Source: Monocercomonoides exilis
Lineage: Eukaryota; Preaxostyla; Oxymonadida; Polymastigidae
Assembly: GCA_001643675.2 (NCBI GenBank)
Contig: LSRY02000061.1
Span: 186,001 to 250,000, forward strand
Direction: 5' to 3'
DNA: 64,000 nucleotides
Shown here: in pieces, positions 21,101 to 30,900 of the stretch
Layout: every line of letters starts with the position of its first letter
Numbering within the stretch: position 1 is the first letter of the stretch
Notes under the pieces: model-generated
What the model was told of the DNA's origin: nothing
Seen by the model: only the letters and a program-made list of their open reading frames with translations
Databases searched by the model: none
Position numbers and translations under genes: made by a program

Positions 21101-21109
21101 AAATTTCAT
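9188..21109 (-). CDS. Giant type I membrane beta-helix protein with C-terminal pseudokinase (3,973 aa)
   Basis: One uninterrupted frame from ATG at 21109. The N-terminus MKFVALLILLQF is a signal peptide. The ectodomain is a long right-handed beta-helix-like array resembling bacterial polymorphic outer-membrane (Pmp) repeats, with GGA/GGG-containing strands and Cys-rich turns. Eight modules of about 310-410 residues each carry a CG-x-PC-like signature, near residues 546, 890, 1286, 1693, 2085, 2451, 2763 and 3148. The modules close with a motif like NTAEHGNDLFV. A transmembrane helix lies at about 3650 (WPIIGMIVFAAFFLISMIAF), followed by a Lys/Arg-rich stop-transfer. The cytosolic tail (about 3780-3973) keeps a kinase C-lobe shape, with RWKAPE and then HEMITGEVPL, but no Lys-Glu pair, HRD or DFG is visible, so it is a pseudokinase. 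It is a clear paralogue of the divergent gene at 24938-33072; both contain LWILNEGCTL before the membrane. Function is unknown; a surface receptor or adhesin is inferred. Confidence 0.85.
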   Translation of the reverse strand: MKFVALLILLQFRFTTEIKSSFCALPITTTDCAISYYSCISFIKNHEPSEKFKGREQLEISSIQSYSSINNPNAHEASSVLSSSISTINSSLDASQTILLQQGDNSLFSIVQGSECTVHSCMLILSNCNTAPFSSLSSVLELSNISISYFEKQNIVRGAIAELHNESSLCLQSSAFSSLAVKTAYPLAASGNIDKFFIMGCTFRNISHCSSNTVNKQFLLKTRESSVVECEISKVEDPFCSVLVIGKPLSSFVCHNTSFFACTVTEQNRQVFYSSDGDVVIEQTIFNVNGNDTHGGTVFARETNSFTMRECFFDRCNNTITDGYGGALYLYNVGPLLIQNCSAEKCFAISTEAFMRIENLNSSVTISNLNASQCDADLRGIGIIYGSTAPIVCSTLKMIQSKSRNGEAGAIMLCNTFSSMTASDWLVNSNFADTIGGGIYVMREDSKAVYALQFSFCFFANNTAQIGNDIAFTENYYNLMNSSCFQFCFSLSEQNRVWMCTQGLRKCTSGEERNNLTPNPSGTVIHVDPMRESGDVAGCGDLSNECGTLGYSCDHWVNSFHTSIKLYSGEYSEASIPLTFQNIIIEKNTSSSSITIRTIPSSSAFCTLLGGSLTMRGMQIVHSSTSSPDKCLFAENSEDSVLALHECTLKADSTSAAFNKPFFVLTKGRATLESCEISSVLFESTSLFATEQQAHLVLSNAKISMISRRTGDGSVFSKAVQAEESFVLSNVSMKNCKCLDGNGGALYLELDALSNAQIGADSDCMFDTCTVPTDSQKKRKGGGIYIQVMEGADDFKLKMLQFIVCNGWKGKKVFIESKNLSKVINAATLAFNPSVAVDSTDLDELSGMENVDQNMVIPLVVFLRNFTSPAYVSGQSTDSNYRFCGYSDYPCQSVEGASAARFASTKRNIRFLPSFSFRTETLLNSQSYSFDAEEDSMPINVGSSQAKVSEGLLINSVETSFSRIKFVLEASLNGRSAFILSNANVLSVTDCAAVPAASGASVSYCLVKITSGKLSITHFAAPLAQKLSFGNAPFVAISGSASADFDALDANGMTTSCSNGLISVDSGNITTINNSTFRSSNLTSSAFIVSSSGTYSITIKNTTFEEIKRTAGDGSCVFLNTRSGFASSFTASNCTFTKCTATENGKGGGAIALHISSQSALTLESSAFTSCQAPKPSAGSKGKGGAVLIDFSEVNTRYLLANTLSFASNTAEHGNDLFVSSADLTSSITTAAFQFFHQDAPFAPESCAGTDSKWPSVAIPLVFYLLPRESDVHVLSEGNDVSACGFADYGCQTITFALTQRTDESGELIVHPVYALSEAITLSGTNEITFKGTVAETKMRMIGAQTGASEAMIRIEQASAWKHLAFCLQPTIPSPQSSVYLVCSANAMLNLEDCSILSEQGEEKCAFGFLAVVEGSFAMTRFTVNSIGLQSAEMVKVCSKGSGAIDSCTWTNVTSAVETGIIAYSSAGTLSMHNTTISQSASSCCSFVEGKHGKSLVVENNTFSGITRNEGNGSVIKADIGENESLELNDVSVDSCSSVRGCGGGVYISTSSTAKIRIGKEGTATRFARCSAKGTLPKCGFGGGVFLKCADWLADLVLTAVSFGTEGDGTSNEAEGGGSNAFVEGYSLDKIVTNQSFKFDIDKESTAEFGKLCGFEDGNVSYAIPLVVFLLTFEPPATVGGNTGFDYRMCGVSIYPCATIPFTIYKRFPASNSSGASIRLTADFSFKDAISFDTQPTEVNAEQIGGVTDVRSDGIGEGAGLLCSSVNVKFSEIVFGLPGSFDELSRTTLFLCSSATLTIHRCEFQNSSSSAVEYRIIHITSGKVELNGCKIKDFAMGNAEIIVLNGNNAECSIEGMEASKLSREEEGAMILITSGKKLTIENSNIENSTMANNNHITINSLANGLLKNVTFSNLSRTNGDGGVIVGEMGTGEVLGEENCSFKLCGCYSARTIGGCVLMDVEEGGIFRFERNKVEFCIVSSGDGYGGGLFLTFGSSHLDYSMRNNTFENNGALRGKDAYVVCEEPGAAILLMYWNGSASEDTASDRLWVRRLSEPADGGVTMIDYLFPPSTSFVFVDGGASAAMNCGLEMNPCTSVELGFYKMNSSQSIIQLVGNSPIDAVVNRRGISLTIQSYTTTKAMIFGRNGKFELVEGTRSTTLTFSKLCFVLPSSPNPSPEMSSLVEVSIGQCSFFDCSFEQGSSRNSNPSKWIVSGGGGVVHFSSCALGEIPFLSGGIASIEGASLSLESCSFSFVSSDAPNGLIVGRDNCDITLKNTEFVNCETRNGHVLEIICPKSVHVSGACTFDGCSSIKGDGGILNCILEAEGSLIVNKTSIVSCEVNAVNGKGGGIYLDLKENVNAYLFSDLTFSGNDAFEGKDMFVRSADLNASIIPSLFDFEYFGADGETKVDLKGRDKTHFVSVSADLLYFLVKYSSSMISVGSAGIDFIGCGKAETPCHSLWRGINNLQAIEDSQPCFVEILDEAAICECYEFGLSQLSIGLSSAAASNEFARLSISQTSDGSSKSIFSSNNSLSFSSVQFHLPAFFSNERSSVVSSSDGYLIFNSTSFHSDATSVLEYVLLSNKGGTAELLNVSVSSLVFARCPFALSSYVTLEECCFHNICSPTSTEGGAMSVCLERSDLLRVKSCQAELCKCSIKNGKGGFLYVDCSKSTATTPLRFEGEMTFERNDAQLGKNIFIASTELNASVTLATFAFSFESMKEDSNAFVGIEGESEELDLFRYLVSYTSSSIFLSADGEDVMRCGSSADPCCSFWKGMQQISNEASPKLISITKSTEVADTFTLSNFTIQSSSLEEEEKQESMLLFREKAGEVSEPFLRCTAELSLKYISLIIASSFDNSASEVILSESGMVSLGQCSLGAEVMLGGMQISRCSFIVCVRGQLLLAEVSMELTSLGKSAIFIGSVACMANNFTCTFVNISDGSIFEVMEVAGSAKGVNANEKSGLRLNSSAILSVSRTDNGASVINSKRERNFWIEIDGTSVSDCIAGQSQKGGAVFVILPEEGSFSVLKSTIIRCCCSDEGRGGVFYIEAMRSGVLDFVFQSVSFAGNSAKVGNDIYVSCNSISEQINEAQFRFDMRESIYVRLNAIYGIDTTDHIVDTNLMDFITIFQADTIVVSSVSGKGGKNERRCGTYVQPCLSLGYAVSHVTSDFDSRLIVDGGTFIEEELTLDRLLLASRSKSQSNVTINSIASSANEAVIATLEVVSIANLWFIFEQDFVCSHLSFISPRCGVVELANCSFSSESSLPLFSLLDFSEGNGTINSCLFSSLTLLYSVIQVSSSCSVSVTYSEFSSMCSSDGAIVCENSKEINVSHSKFANNSLASSFASSTANPFKFLSATSVEELTLTNCSFCGLPQTLKRGILVKISSSSKVLFDFCIFEGNKNSEVLDNSVCNTNELCSWNGSLADVQNSTSTMKDTTIANSSIGGMSVFGGSMMIEDGKFINNNPKIENYQSIRRNIVCAGSGLLKVASVKGEDGVKEGSSLWILNEGCTLKGIAEERESAFFIPQLERVESEENGGETTLKFLGSLLVPCNLSFRVVKRVGSEALVERYSFEEGRFVSEAEVLGAVPSKTIYEAGEETEVSVCILFGDPAALSSTVAFVLKNRSDPHSNEEGNIVEGDNEIEFSWPIIGMIVFAAFFLISMIAFIVVVVLLQKKLKEAKNKVIKERLENEQIMRNAERRRENEGRSFEMSEMPSTLLEGMSSQIPLLIDNDEEDLPEPPSMTDGILNENDLPDLESPVPFSENASASGVSQSHSLNVISAKKPFREKEKKNIKTLHSAIHSVQGNFTLGTRAMDVVDGKEVILAIAGLFEHLITVGDERVEMMGKQLCTYSIFVEEETNEIFILTEELKDEKEIEEIKRWKAPEVGNEDEEVEDEGIEQAVVFKLGLILHEMITGEVPLSECNSEEAQEMMRDGVRPLTEGIEEEEMVILMEKMWADDPNERCSLKEVVASLRENG

Positions 21110-21926
21110 TGTAATTTTTAAAAAGGAAAAATAGAAAAATAAAACACTTAAAAAACAAATTTTTATAATGACACAATTGATCTTTTCAAAGATTTAAAAC
21201 AGTTATTTTATTCAAAAATATAATTAAAATCTGCATTTGCATTCAACAATATGCAGTTTGTCCTTCGGAATTGTAGAAACAAAATAGCTGAATTAATTTC
21301 AAAAATTTATGATACACTTATTTTTCGATAAAACGGCTTATTCTTTTAAATAAAAAAAGTGAAGGAAAAAAATCAGCTTCAAAAATAGAAACAAAAATTT
21401 ATCGTTTGTGAATTTTCTTTTAAAAAAAGTTGTGTATGATTTCGTCTGAAATTTTTAAAAACTGCAAACAAGTCGGAAAAAACAAGAGTTGTTGTTTCAT
21501 TTCTTTTCATCTCAAAGCGAAAAGCCATTTGCCGAAAACAAGCAAAAAGAATATCAATAAAAAGCACACAAAATGTCTGTCAATTGGAAAATTCGTTGCC
21601 TTTCAACGAAGATGAAAGCGAAGACATCCCAAAGACGAAGTGAAAGCAAAACAAAACAATTTGGCAGACATTTCATGACCATTCTCTCAAAACAGCATTT
21701 TCTGCAAACTTCACCCAAATTATCTTCAATCTTTCTGCCTCAGCAGCACATGATCTTTTGCTTCAGTCTTCTTTGCTCTGCCTTTTGTGTGCGTCATTTC
21801 TTTGCTCTTTCTTCTTCTTCATCTTCTTCATCTTCTGTTTTCTTCTATTTCCCCAGCTTTTCCTTTTTTTTCTTCTTTCATCTTTAAAAGTCAAAATATA
21901 CTTCATTCTTCTTGCTCAGTTGTAAT

Positions 21927-22011
<85 letters not shown>

Positions 22012-24937
22012 TCTCCAACTTTTTATTCAGCTGTTCCATCGTGTCTTGTCTCCTAATTGCGAGTCTCGTCTCTTCCACTCTGCCCACAAGCCATCACATT
22101 TCAATGAATCAATCTGATTCCTTCGCCCAGTTTATGACAGATCGCTAATTCAAACTGAATGTTGATTCAAATGACAGAAGATTGTGTGTGTCGATGAAGA
22201 ACAAGAAATATCACCTTTCTGAGTGTTGGCAATCGATTGGCAATCATCAGACAAAATCATCAAGAAGAAATGTGAAACAGATGCAAAGATGACAGCGGAG
22301 TGTGCTGCTGAAGAAACGCAATTTCATCTCAGAGTCTGATTTGACAGAGACTCAAATAAAAATACTTCTTGAAAGTTGAGGAAGATGGTGATGAAGTTGA
22401 TGATTAAGCGAAAGCTAAAGGAGGTTATTCGCTTTCCAGCAAAATTCAGATGCGGATATTTGGCGTGCAGTTTCCATTTGTGTTGAATTATCTTTCGATC
22501 TTCTTTGATTCTTTTCTTTTTTTCTTCCATTATTCCTCACTTTATTTCTTTTTTGTTGCTATCAGCATCCATCTTTCGATCATCAAAACCCCATTGAAAG
22601 TTATCATCAATCCACTCACAGACACGAAACATCAGATGCGCAGTTGATATCTCTCGTTAATACACATTCAGAAAATCGTCTTCTAAAGCGAACCTTCGCG
22701 TCTGTAATGAAGGTTATCTTTCACGAGCGAACCAAATGCACCTTGAACATATCCTGAAATAATAATGCTTTCATTAAACATTCATCAAGATAATAAGTGA
22801 TGATTGTGCAGTCTTCGCAAACCTTTTGTTGCAAAATCAGCGTGTGCCCATGAGACATCACCGATGAATGCACACTTGCCATTTCCTCTAAGCGTTGCTC
22901 AAAGCAATCCTCAGAAGCAATACCTTTTTTTAAAAAGTGATTTCACAAAATACCTCCACGAAACCGCTGAATATCAGCTTTATAAATAAGCAGCCGTACA
23001 ACAAAAGAAAAAATAAAAAAAATAAGTTTGCTCAAAAAAGCGTTATCCGCCACACACTTCACTTCGCGGGATGTCTTTTTTTTTTTTAGAAACTAAAAAA
23101 CTGCGATTTCTTCTTTGAGTTGCAATACATCCATTCAATTGCAACAAAAATGCAAATTTGACCTTCATTGTTGCGTTTGCAGACAATTCGTTTCCCCTTT
23201 CACTTCGAAGTTTTTCCCTTTAACTTGAAATAATGCATTTTAAAGCATTGGACGAAAAATATTATAAAATCAATGCTGATTCCCGTTCAACGTTGTCAAA
23301 CTCTTCTGCCCACAATTTATTAGCATTACGCATTATAATGATCATCCATCCATCTCTATATTGCTTTTTAGCAACAATTTTGCAAATAATAAAAACATCA
23401 TGCAACTTATTGGATTGATCAAGTTTGAGAACGTTTAATATCCTTTTTGCCAAGCGTTTTGATGTTGGTGCCTGCAACCTCTTCAAATGGAAAGTTGAGC
23501 AATTATGCTATTTTCATGGGTAAAGAGACTTATATTTGCTTGGCTATCGGTATATTTGATGAAATATTCACTTGGCTGATTCCTCAATAAAGAATGACTC
23601 AAAGACAAAATTCTTCGTAAAAACATTAGACAAACGCTTGACAAACATGCACGCACGATATAATTATATATTTATTTTCAATATTGCCATTTTTTCAATT
23701 GAAAGAACTTATTTTGGAGTTTGTTGAAAATTCATAAATCAACTCAAATGAAAGACATGAAAATTGTGGTTATGGAAATACACACCGAGTTTGTTTTACA
23801 ACAAAAAGAAGCGAGAATTTAAGATTTTTGAAGAACAGAAAAGAGACATTTCGAATGAAAACATTTAGGCAACAGGACGGACATTAGGCTGGAAATGAAG
23901 CAGTTCAAAAATAATAAACTGGCAGAATAACCAGGGAGGAACATCTCAAAATGCCTTTTGAACAATGTTCATTGCGAATTAATAAACAAGTTCGTTTGTT
24001 CCATTCTTAATTATTTTTTTTTTTTTGAAGTTTAATGAAACTCCTTTTTTTTCCACATTTATTTTTCTGATTGAAAACAAAAAGTGAAATTAATTCGATC
24101 CAGGGAAAGAGATGCAACAGAGAGTGGGCAAATAGGTGAGGAAATGCGTTTTTTGATGACGGATTTACTGTGACAAATATGTTGTTGAATTCTTCGAATC
24201 TTTATATTTATTGGAAGAATATTTTTTGTAGTTTCCCTGTGATCCACGAGAAGAGATGAGAACCATCCTGATCCTCCAACAATTCTGAAACTCCTCAAGA
24301 AAATGAGGATTGAGGGCAATTTTTCTTTGGCGGTTGTGTATTCGTTTTGACTCAATTACGCTGTGAGATTATCGAAAGTGGAGTACAAATGAGACAACAT
24401 ATTCATTTTCAGGCAACTTATGTGGAATTTGGCTTTGAAAAACAAGAGCTGCAATAGTTTTTTGAAAAAAAAAAATACGAAGTGTGTTGCTAGAAGATGT
24501 GCTTTGCAAAGAGGATAAAAGAGGAAAAAAGCCCAACAAAAAATTGTTATTTCAAGTTCGAAAGAAAATTCCGACAACTGAGTCAAAGAATTGAGTGAAT
24601 ATTGTTGATTTGAAAAAATCAATGAAAAGAAACAAACGTTATTTTTCTCATTCTCCAGTATTTATTGAAAAGGCTCAAATAACACTCAATAAAAATGTTG
24701 GATATTCCTGCTTTCCGAATGAGAAAAATCGAAAAAAGAATATTTCATTGAGCTGATTGAATTGTGTGAAGAAAATGTCACATAATGCAAAGGCGACAGT
24801 TGAAAAGAAATTTGGTGAATTGAAGAAAAGGGAAATAATTGAAAAAATGATATGATGAGAGAAATGAACCCATAATGCAAAGAACAAAAAAAGCAGGAAA
24901 TTGGAGAAGTTCCAATTTTTGTTCAAGCAAAGCACAA
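21110..24937. other. Divergent intergenic region between the two giant paralogues
   Basis: About 3.8 kb of AT-rich DNA separating two head-to-head start codons. It contains the (TC)37 tract and several short open frames (for example 21573-21887 + and 24059-24355 -) with no recognisable domain, no matching neighbour frame and low-complexity ends, so I do not call them genes. It should hold both promoters. I found no tRNA-like, rRNA-like or clear transposon signal. Confidence 0.5.
21931..22004 (+). repeat. (TC)37 dinucleotide microsatellite
   Basis: A perfect run of 37 TC units (74 nt), read directly. It lies about 820 nt upstream of the minus-strand receptor start and about 2.9 kb upstream of the plus-strand one. 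No interruptions are visible. Confidence 0.97.
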
Positions 24938-27900
24938 ATGATGTCTGGAATGTGTTTGCTTGTTATCAGTATTTGTGTGCATTGCACGCTCAATTATGCC
25001 ACAAGCGAAGAAATGGGGAAGATGGAAAAAAGTGTGAGAGAAGAAAAAATGAGTTGTTGGCCCAACGATCGGTTAAATTCTTTCCAAAAGAGTTTTGAAG
25101 AAAAAGAAATTGCATTGAGAATGGAAGCAAGAAGTTCTTCCAATGAAATGAAAAGGATTGAAGATATTGAAAATAATGGAAGAAATGATTGCGAGGATGC
25201 GAACGATGAATCTCATGAACGCAATGAAAGAGGAAATTTTCTAAAAAGCAAAGAAGAAATTATGAAAATTGGAAAAACCCATGAAAAAAGTGAAATTGAA
25301 GGAAATTTTAATTCGCCAATTCTTCATCAAGACTCATTTATTTGTCGATGAAGGGAGAAAGAAATGGAAGAGTAATTCAGGCAGGAAATGGAAGTTTTGT
25401 TGAAATGAGCGAATGTGAGCTGTCAGTTGAATCTCCAGAGCCTCCAATTGCTATTCGTGGGTGTTGTGGGACGATAGTTAATATTTCACTTTATTCATCA
25501 GTTTGGAACTTGCATGATTTTCCTTCTCTTTTTGCTTCAGAAGCAACAACCAGCTGTTTTCTTGAGGAAGGAACTGCTTCAGTGAGTGAATCTCGTTTCT
25601 CATCTTTTTGTGTTTCGTCAGACCCGTTTTTATCATCTTCCAGCATATCCATTTTTTCGCTCGCAAATTTGGAATTTTTCAACATCTCGATTTCTCCTTC
25701 GCAGCAGCCTTCAGCACATGGATTTCCCTCAAAGAGTTCGACATTAATGAGTTGTTGCTCGTTTTCAAGTGTTTGTGATGTTTATGATGACGGGATTGTT
25801 CCTTCTCTGAACAACCCTTCAGCTTCGTTGTCTGCTTCGAACATATCATTTGTGGGATCCCGTCGGACAAGAAACGTTGAATTCATCGGGAGAGAAAGTG
25901 ATAAAAAGCATCCAGGGAGACAGAATGAAACGGACAATGGAATGAATATATTCACTTGGTGCGTATGGAATGACTCAAGAACCACTGGAGAAAATGCCAC
26001 ATTGGAAGATGGCGCTTCAAACGGTGGAGCAATTTTTATGAACGGTCTTCCATCAGGAATGCTTTCAGTGGAATGTTGTTCGTTCAATGATTGCTATGCA
26101 TATGGTTGTGGCGGAGGAATTTTGTGTGTTTCAATAAATTCTATCAAGATTGAAAACAATTCATTCAACGCCTGTACAATCCAAAATATTAATGGAGGAG
26201 GGATATGTGTTTTTGATATAACAACGTGTGTGAGGATTGGTGGTTGTGAATTCCAGAATTGTAAGGCAGATAGCTTTGGAGGAGGAATTCTTTTATCAAC
26301 TTTTCAAGTTTCTGGATCTGACTGTATTGGAACAGAAAATGGCAAAGGAGAGAGCGCTTGTGTGTTTGAGTGCTCATTCACTGCGTGCTCGCTTTCAAGC
26401 CAATATGGCGGAGGTTTGTATTGCTATTGTGTTCCGGTTGCATTCAAAATGAGGAGCCTCCAATTTATTTCGTGCTCGGCTGTATCATGTGGCGGAGGAT
26501 TGGATTTTGAACCACATCAATCAACAGCTCCAAGCAACAACACATATTGTTATTTTCTCTTCTTCCACAATTGCAGATGCACTGATTCCACTCCATATGG
26601 TCATGATGTGTTCATTTATGATGGATTCAATCTCTTTTATTCGAATAATCCGTTCTACGAATCGTTCACAATGAATAGCGATAATAGGAGAGTGTGTTAT
26701 GCTGACAGTAATTGGGTGTATCAGCACACAGAAAAGAAAGATTGGTTGAGTGTCGGGATGAAGTATCGGTATGTTGGGGTGAGTGGGGATGACACAAACA
26801 ATCTGTGTGGGATGATCGAGTCGGCGTCGTGCAAGACAGTGGGGCATGCGGTGGAGACAAGCATGGTGCAGCTGAGCTCGACAATCACTTTGCTGGGTGG
26901 GAAGCATGCGAGCGAAGAGAAGACGATCAGTGTTGGGGAAAAGAAGATTTCTATTGTTGGGAGAGGGAAGGCAGTGAGTGTGGTTGGGACAAGTGCTCTT
27001 TCTTCGACTTCGACAACGCTGTTAAGCATATCTTCTGGCCAACTGGAGGTGGGACATTTGGGGATCTACCACAATGCAGCAAGAAGTCCATCGCCGAGTG
27101 TGTTTGTGGTGTCACTGGAGAGCGGGGCTCTTTCGTTGGAGGATGTGATGATCTCATGTACAACTGGAGGAAGTGTTATATCAGCATCTGTGTTTGAAGT
27201 TGCACTGAAACAGCTGAAGATGGCTGATGTGGAGATCAAAAATATGAAAATAAATCAACCTTTGTTTGTCGAACCGTCATCAGGATCATCATCAGGAGAA
27301 AGTGTGCTGGGGAATGTGACAATTCGGAATGTGAATCGGACAACAGGTGATGGTGTTGTGTTGGCAAAAAGCGTGAAGGGAGGAGAGACATTTGCTGTGT
27401 GGAACACAACGATTGAGGAATGTGAGTGTGTGAATGGAAATGGAGGAGGCATTAAGGTTGAGTTGGAGTCATCAACAAGCAAGGTTCTGATTGGAGATTC
27501 AATATCAAACAGCGGAGGGACAACTTCGTTCAATCAATGCAAATGCAGTGGATATGGAGGAGGGGTGATGCTATGGCTGGCAGATAATTCGTTTAATTTT
27601 ACAATAACATCAGTGAGTTTTGTTGGATGTGCTGCAACGTTGGGAGGGAAGAATTTGTTTGTGGAATCACAGGATTTATCGGATGTTATCAACACCACTT
27701 CAATTGGATTCAATCCAGAAATTGGAATTAATGTTGCAGACTTGAATGAACTTTGTGGAAGAGAAAGAAACAACCTGGAGCTGATTGTTCCACTTGTTGT
27801 GTTTCTTCGAACATTTTCATCTCCAGCATATGTGAGTGGGAGAGAACAAGGAAGTGAATTCAGGCTGTGTGGATATGAAGATTTCCCATGCATAGGAATT

Positions 27901-30900
27901 GGGAGTGTTGGAGAAGTTCAGTTTCCGAGTTCAAAGAGAGTGATCAGACTGACAAGCACATTTTCATTTGTTGAAGAAGTTCAGTTGGATGAGCAGTCAT
28001 ATGAGATTGATTCAAGTGATGAAACTTTTGGAATAAAAATCGAGGCAACAGGAACAAAAACGCAAGAAGCGTTGGTGATGAACAGTGTTTTATCAACATT
28101 GACAGGGATATTATTTGAATTGGGAGGATCGATTTGGGAACATACATCATTTGTTCATTCTTCAGGAGGGACATTGAGATTTGCTGATTGTGGGATAAAG
28201 ATGGGAAGCGGGGTGAATTCTGCGAATTATGTGTTTGCGAGTGCAAGTGGAGGGAAAATTGAGATTGTTGGGACGAGGTGTGGAGGGAGTGTGGGGGAAG
28301 TGAGATTTGTGGGAAGTGTGATTGTTGTGAATGGAAGTTGTGAATGTCTGATGGATGAGGTGATAATCAACCAAACAACAACAAATGAAGTGAGTGGATT
28401 GGTTGAGATTGCAACAAGCAGCTCATTCACAATCCAGAATTGCTCGATCACAAATTGTGATCTGCCGAGTTGTGGAGCAATTCAGGTTGATAAGTGTTCA
28501 ACAACCACATTGAAGAACACCTCATTTGAGAACATCACGAGAGGGAAAGGAGATGGTGGATGCGTTTGTGTTGATTCAAATGAAGATGGGAGCAAATGCA
28601 CAATCAGAATTGAGAACTGTTCATTCATCTCATGTGAGGTGAATGAGAAAGGGAAAAGAGGAGGAGGATTGTCTATTTCATTGAATAATCCGTCTGAACT
28701 CTTTGTTTCATTAACAAGATTTGAGAAGTGCAGTGCGCTTTCAACGAGTGGAAGTGAAGGGAAAGGAGGAGGGATGATGCTTTCTGTGGCAGACGAAGAT
28801 ACAAAGTTTGAATTATCAGGAAATTTGATATTTGATCAGAATAAGGCAGAATATGGAAAGAACATGTTCGTTTCAACAACTGATTTGAACGAAAGTGTGA
28901 CAAATAACTCATTTAAGTTTGATTATTCATCAATGATAGATGATAACAATTTGTTTGTTGGAAGTGATGATTTTCATCAAGAAAAGGATTTGTTTATGTT
29001 TCTGATTCCGTTCAGCTCATTTGAGATATTTATCTCGTCAGAAGGATTTGATGTTGCAAGATGTGGAAGTGAAGAAGAGCCATGCTTCACAATGTGGAAA
29101 GGGATGGAAAATATGAAAGAGGGAAATAAAATGAAAACAATTCAGATTGAAAGATCAACAATTATTAGAGATTCATTCAACATGTCGAATTATTTAATCA
29201 AAAAGAGTGTAAAGATGGGAGAGGAAGAAGTGAAAGCAGAATTGAATTTTGAAAAGGCAATTGGAAATCAATTGGAATATTTCATCGAAAATGAAATTCA
29301 TCTTGAATTGACAAATGTCCAGCTGCAGCTTGCATCTGTATTTGACAATTCAGCCAAAACAATAATTTCAAACAAAAAAAGTGAGTTGATGATAACCAGA
29401 TGTTCATTCCATTCAGAAGCTCAAGTGAACAATGGATTTGATTGTGTGTTTGTCGATGCTATTGGAGGAAGTGTGGAAGTGAATGATTTGTCGATGGGGT
29501 CATGCAATGTTGGAAATAGTATTTTTGTCATTCATGATTCTGGAGTCTATTACCATTTTTTGAATGTTCAAGTGGAATCGTTGAATGAAAGTGGAGGATG
29601 CATTATCTCAATCATGAAATCTGAATCAGGATTGAAGATAAATGAAGAATGTGTAAATATTGAGATTGACAATTCATCATTTTCAGGAGTAAAGAGAAGT
29701 GACAATGGAGCGAGCATTTTGGAGTCAAAGAGTGAGATAAAGATTTGTTTGATTATGAATGAGAGTAACATCACAGAAGACAAAGCAGAATTGAGTGAAA
29801 AAGGAGGGGCAATATTCTTCACATTGGGTGCATCAGGATCAATGAAGATGATTGACTCAACAATCAGCCATTGCAGCTGCAGTGGCTCCACGGGGAAAGG
29901 AGGAGGAGTGTATTTGGCAGCAAAAGAAAGAGGTGATTTGAATTTCACATTTACGGGAATGAAATTCAGTGCAAACACAGCAAAAGTGGGGAATGACATT
30001 TTTGTCGAATGTTTCAACATCACGTCGCAGATCAATGAAAGCCAATTTCAATTTGATCTTCGAGAGAATCATTATTCACGAATAAATGCAATATATGGAA
30101 AAGATGAATGTGATTATCCAATCGATACAAATCTGATTGAATTTGTGACGATTCATCTGAGTGACACAATTGTTGTTTGCAGTGTGAATGGATCGAATGA
30201 CAGACAATGTGGAACAAATGCTCTTCCATGTGATTCAATTGAGCATGGGCTGGTCCATCTGACTTCAGAGCTAATAAGTCAAATACTCGTGATAGAAGAG
30301 AGTGTGGATGGTGATGAGATAAATTTGAAGGAAATGAGTCTGAGTTCAAAAAGCAGAGAGATGTGTAAAGTTGAAGTGAAATCAAACATTGGAAAAACAA
30401 AGGATTCTTTGATTTCAACAACAGGAGCTGTCTCATTGCTAAGAGTGAACTTTGTGTTTGATTTAGATTTCGTCTCTTCTCACGAATCACTGATATCACC
30501 AGAGGGAGGGATTCTTGAGATAATGAATTGCTTATTCACAACAAAACAATCAGCAGAAGAAGGAAATTCAGAATGTGCAACTATTCCATTTCACATTATC
30601 AACATGGAAAAAGGAGAATTACAACTTGATGGATGCACAATATCAAATCTCATTCTTCATGAGTCTGCATTAAATCTTTCATCGCCACTTCCATCGGTAA
30701 TTTATTCATTAACGATTTGCAATTCAACAATTTCTCGTTCTTTTGTTGAAATTATTGAATGTGGGCAGTTGAATATGGAAAAGTTGCATATAGAAAATAT
30801 CACAGTTGAAGGAGATGAAGAATCATTGACATTTTGCTTGTCAATGAAAAAGACGATGCATTTGGCAAATTGTTCAATATGTGGAGTCAGTTCAAAGATC

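Noticed and set aside
21573..21887. 104-codon plus-strand frame in the divergent gap
   Set aside because: It ends in Ser and Phe runs from simple CT-rich DNA, has no recognisable domain and no supporting splice structure.
24059..24622. Two adjacent minus-strand frames of 98 and 88 codons
   Set aside because: No recognisable motif, AT-rich codon make-up like the surrounding non-coding DNA, and they do not join convincingly.
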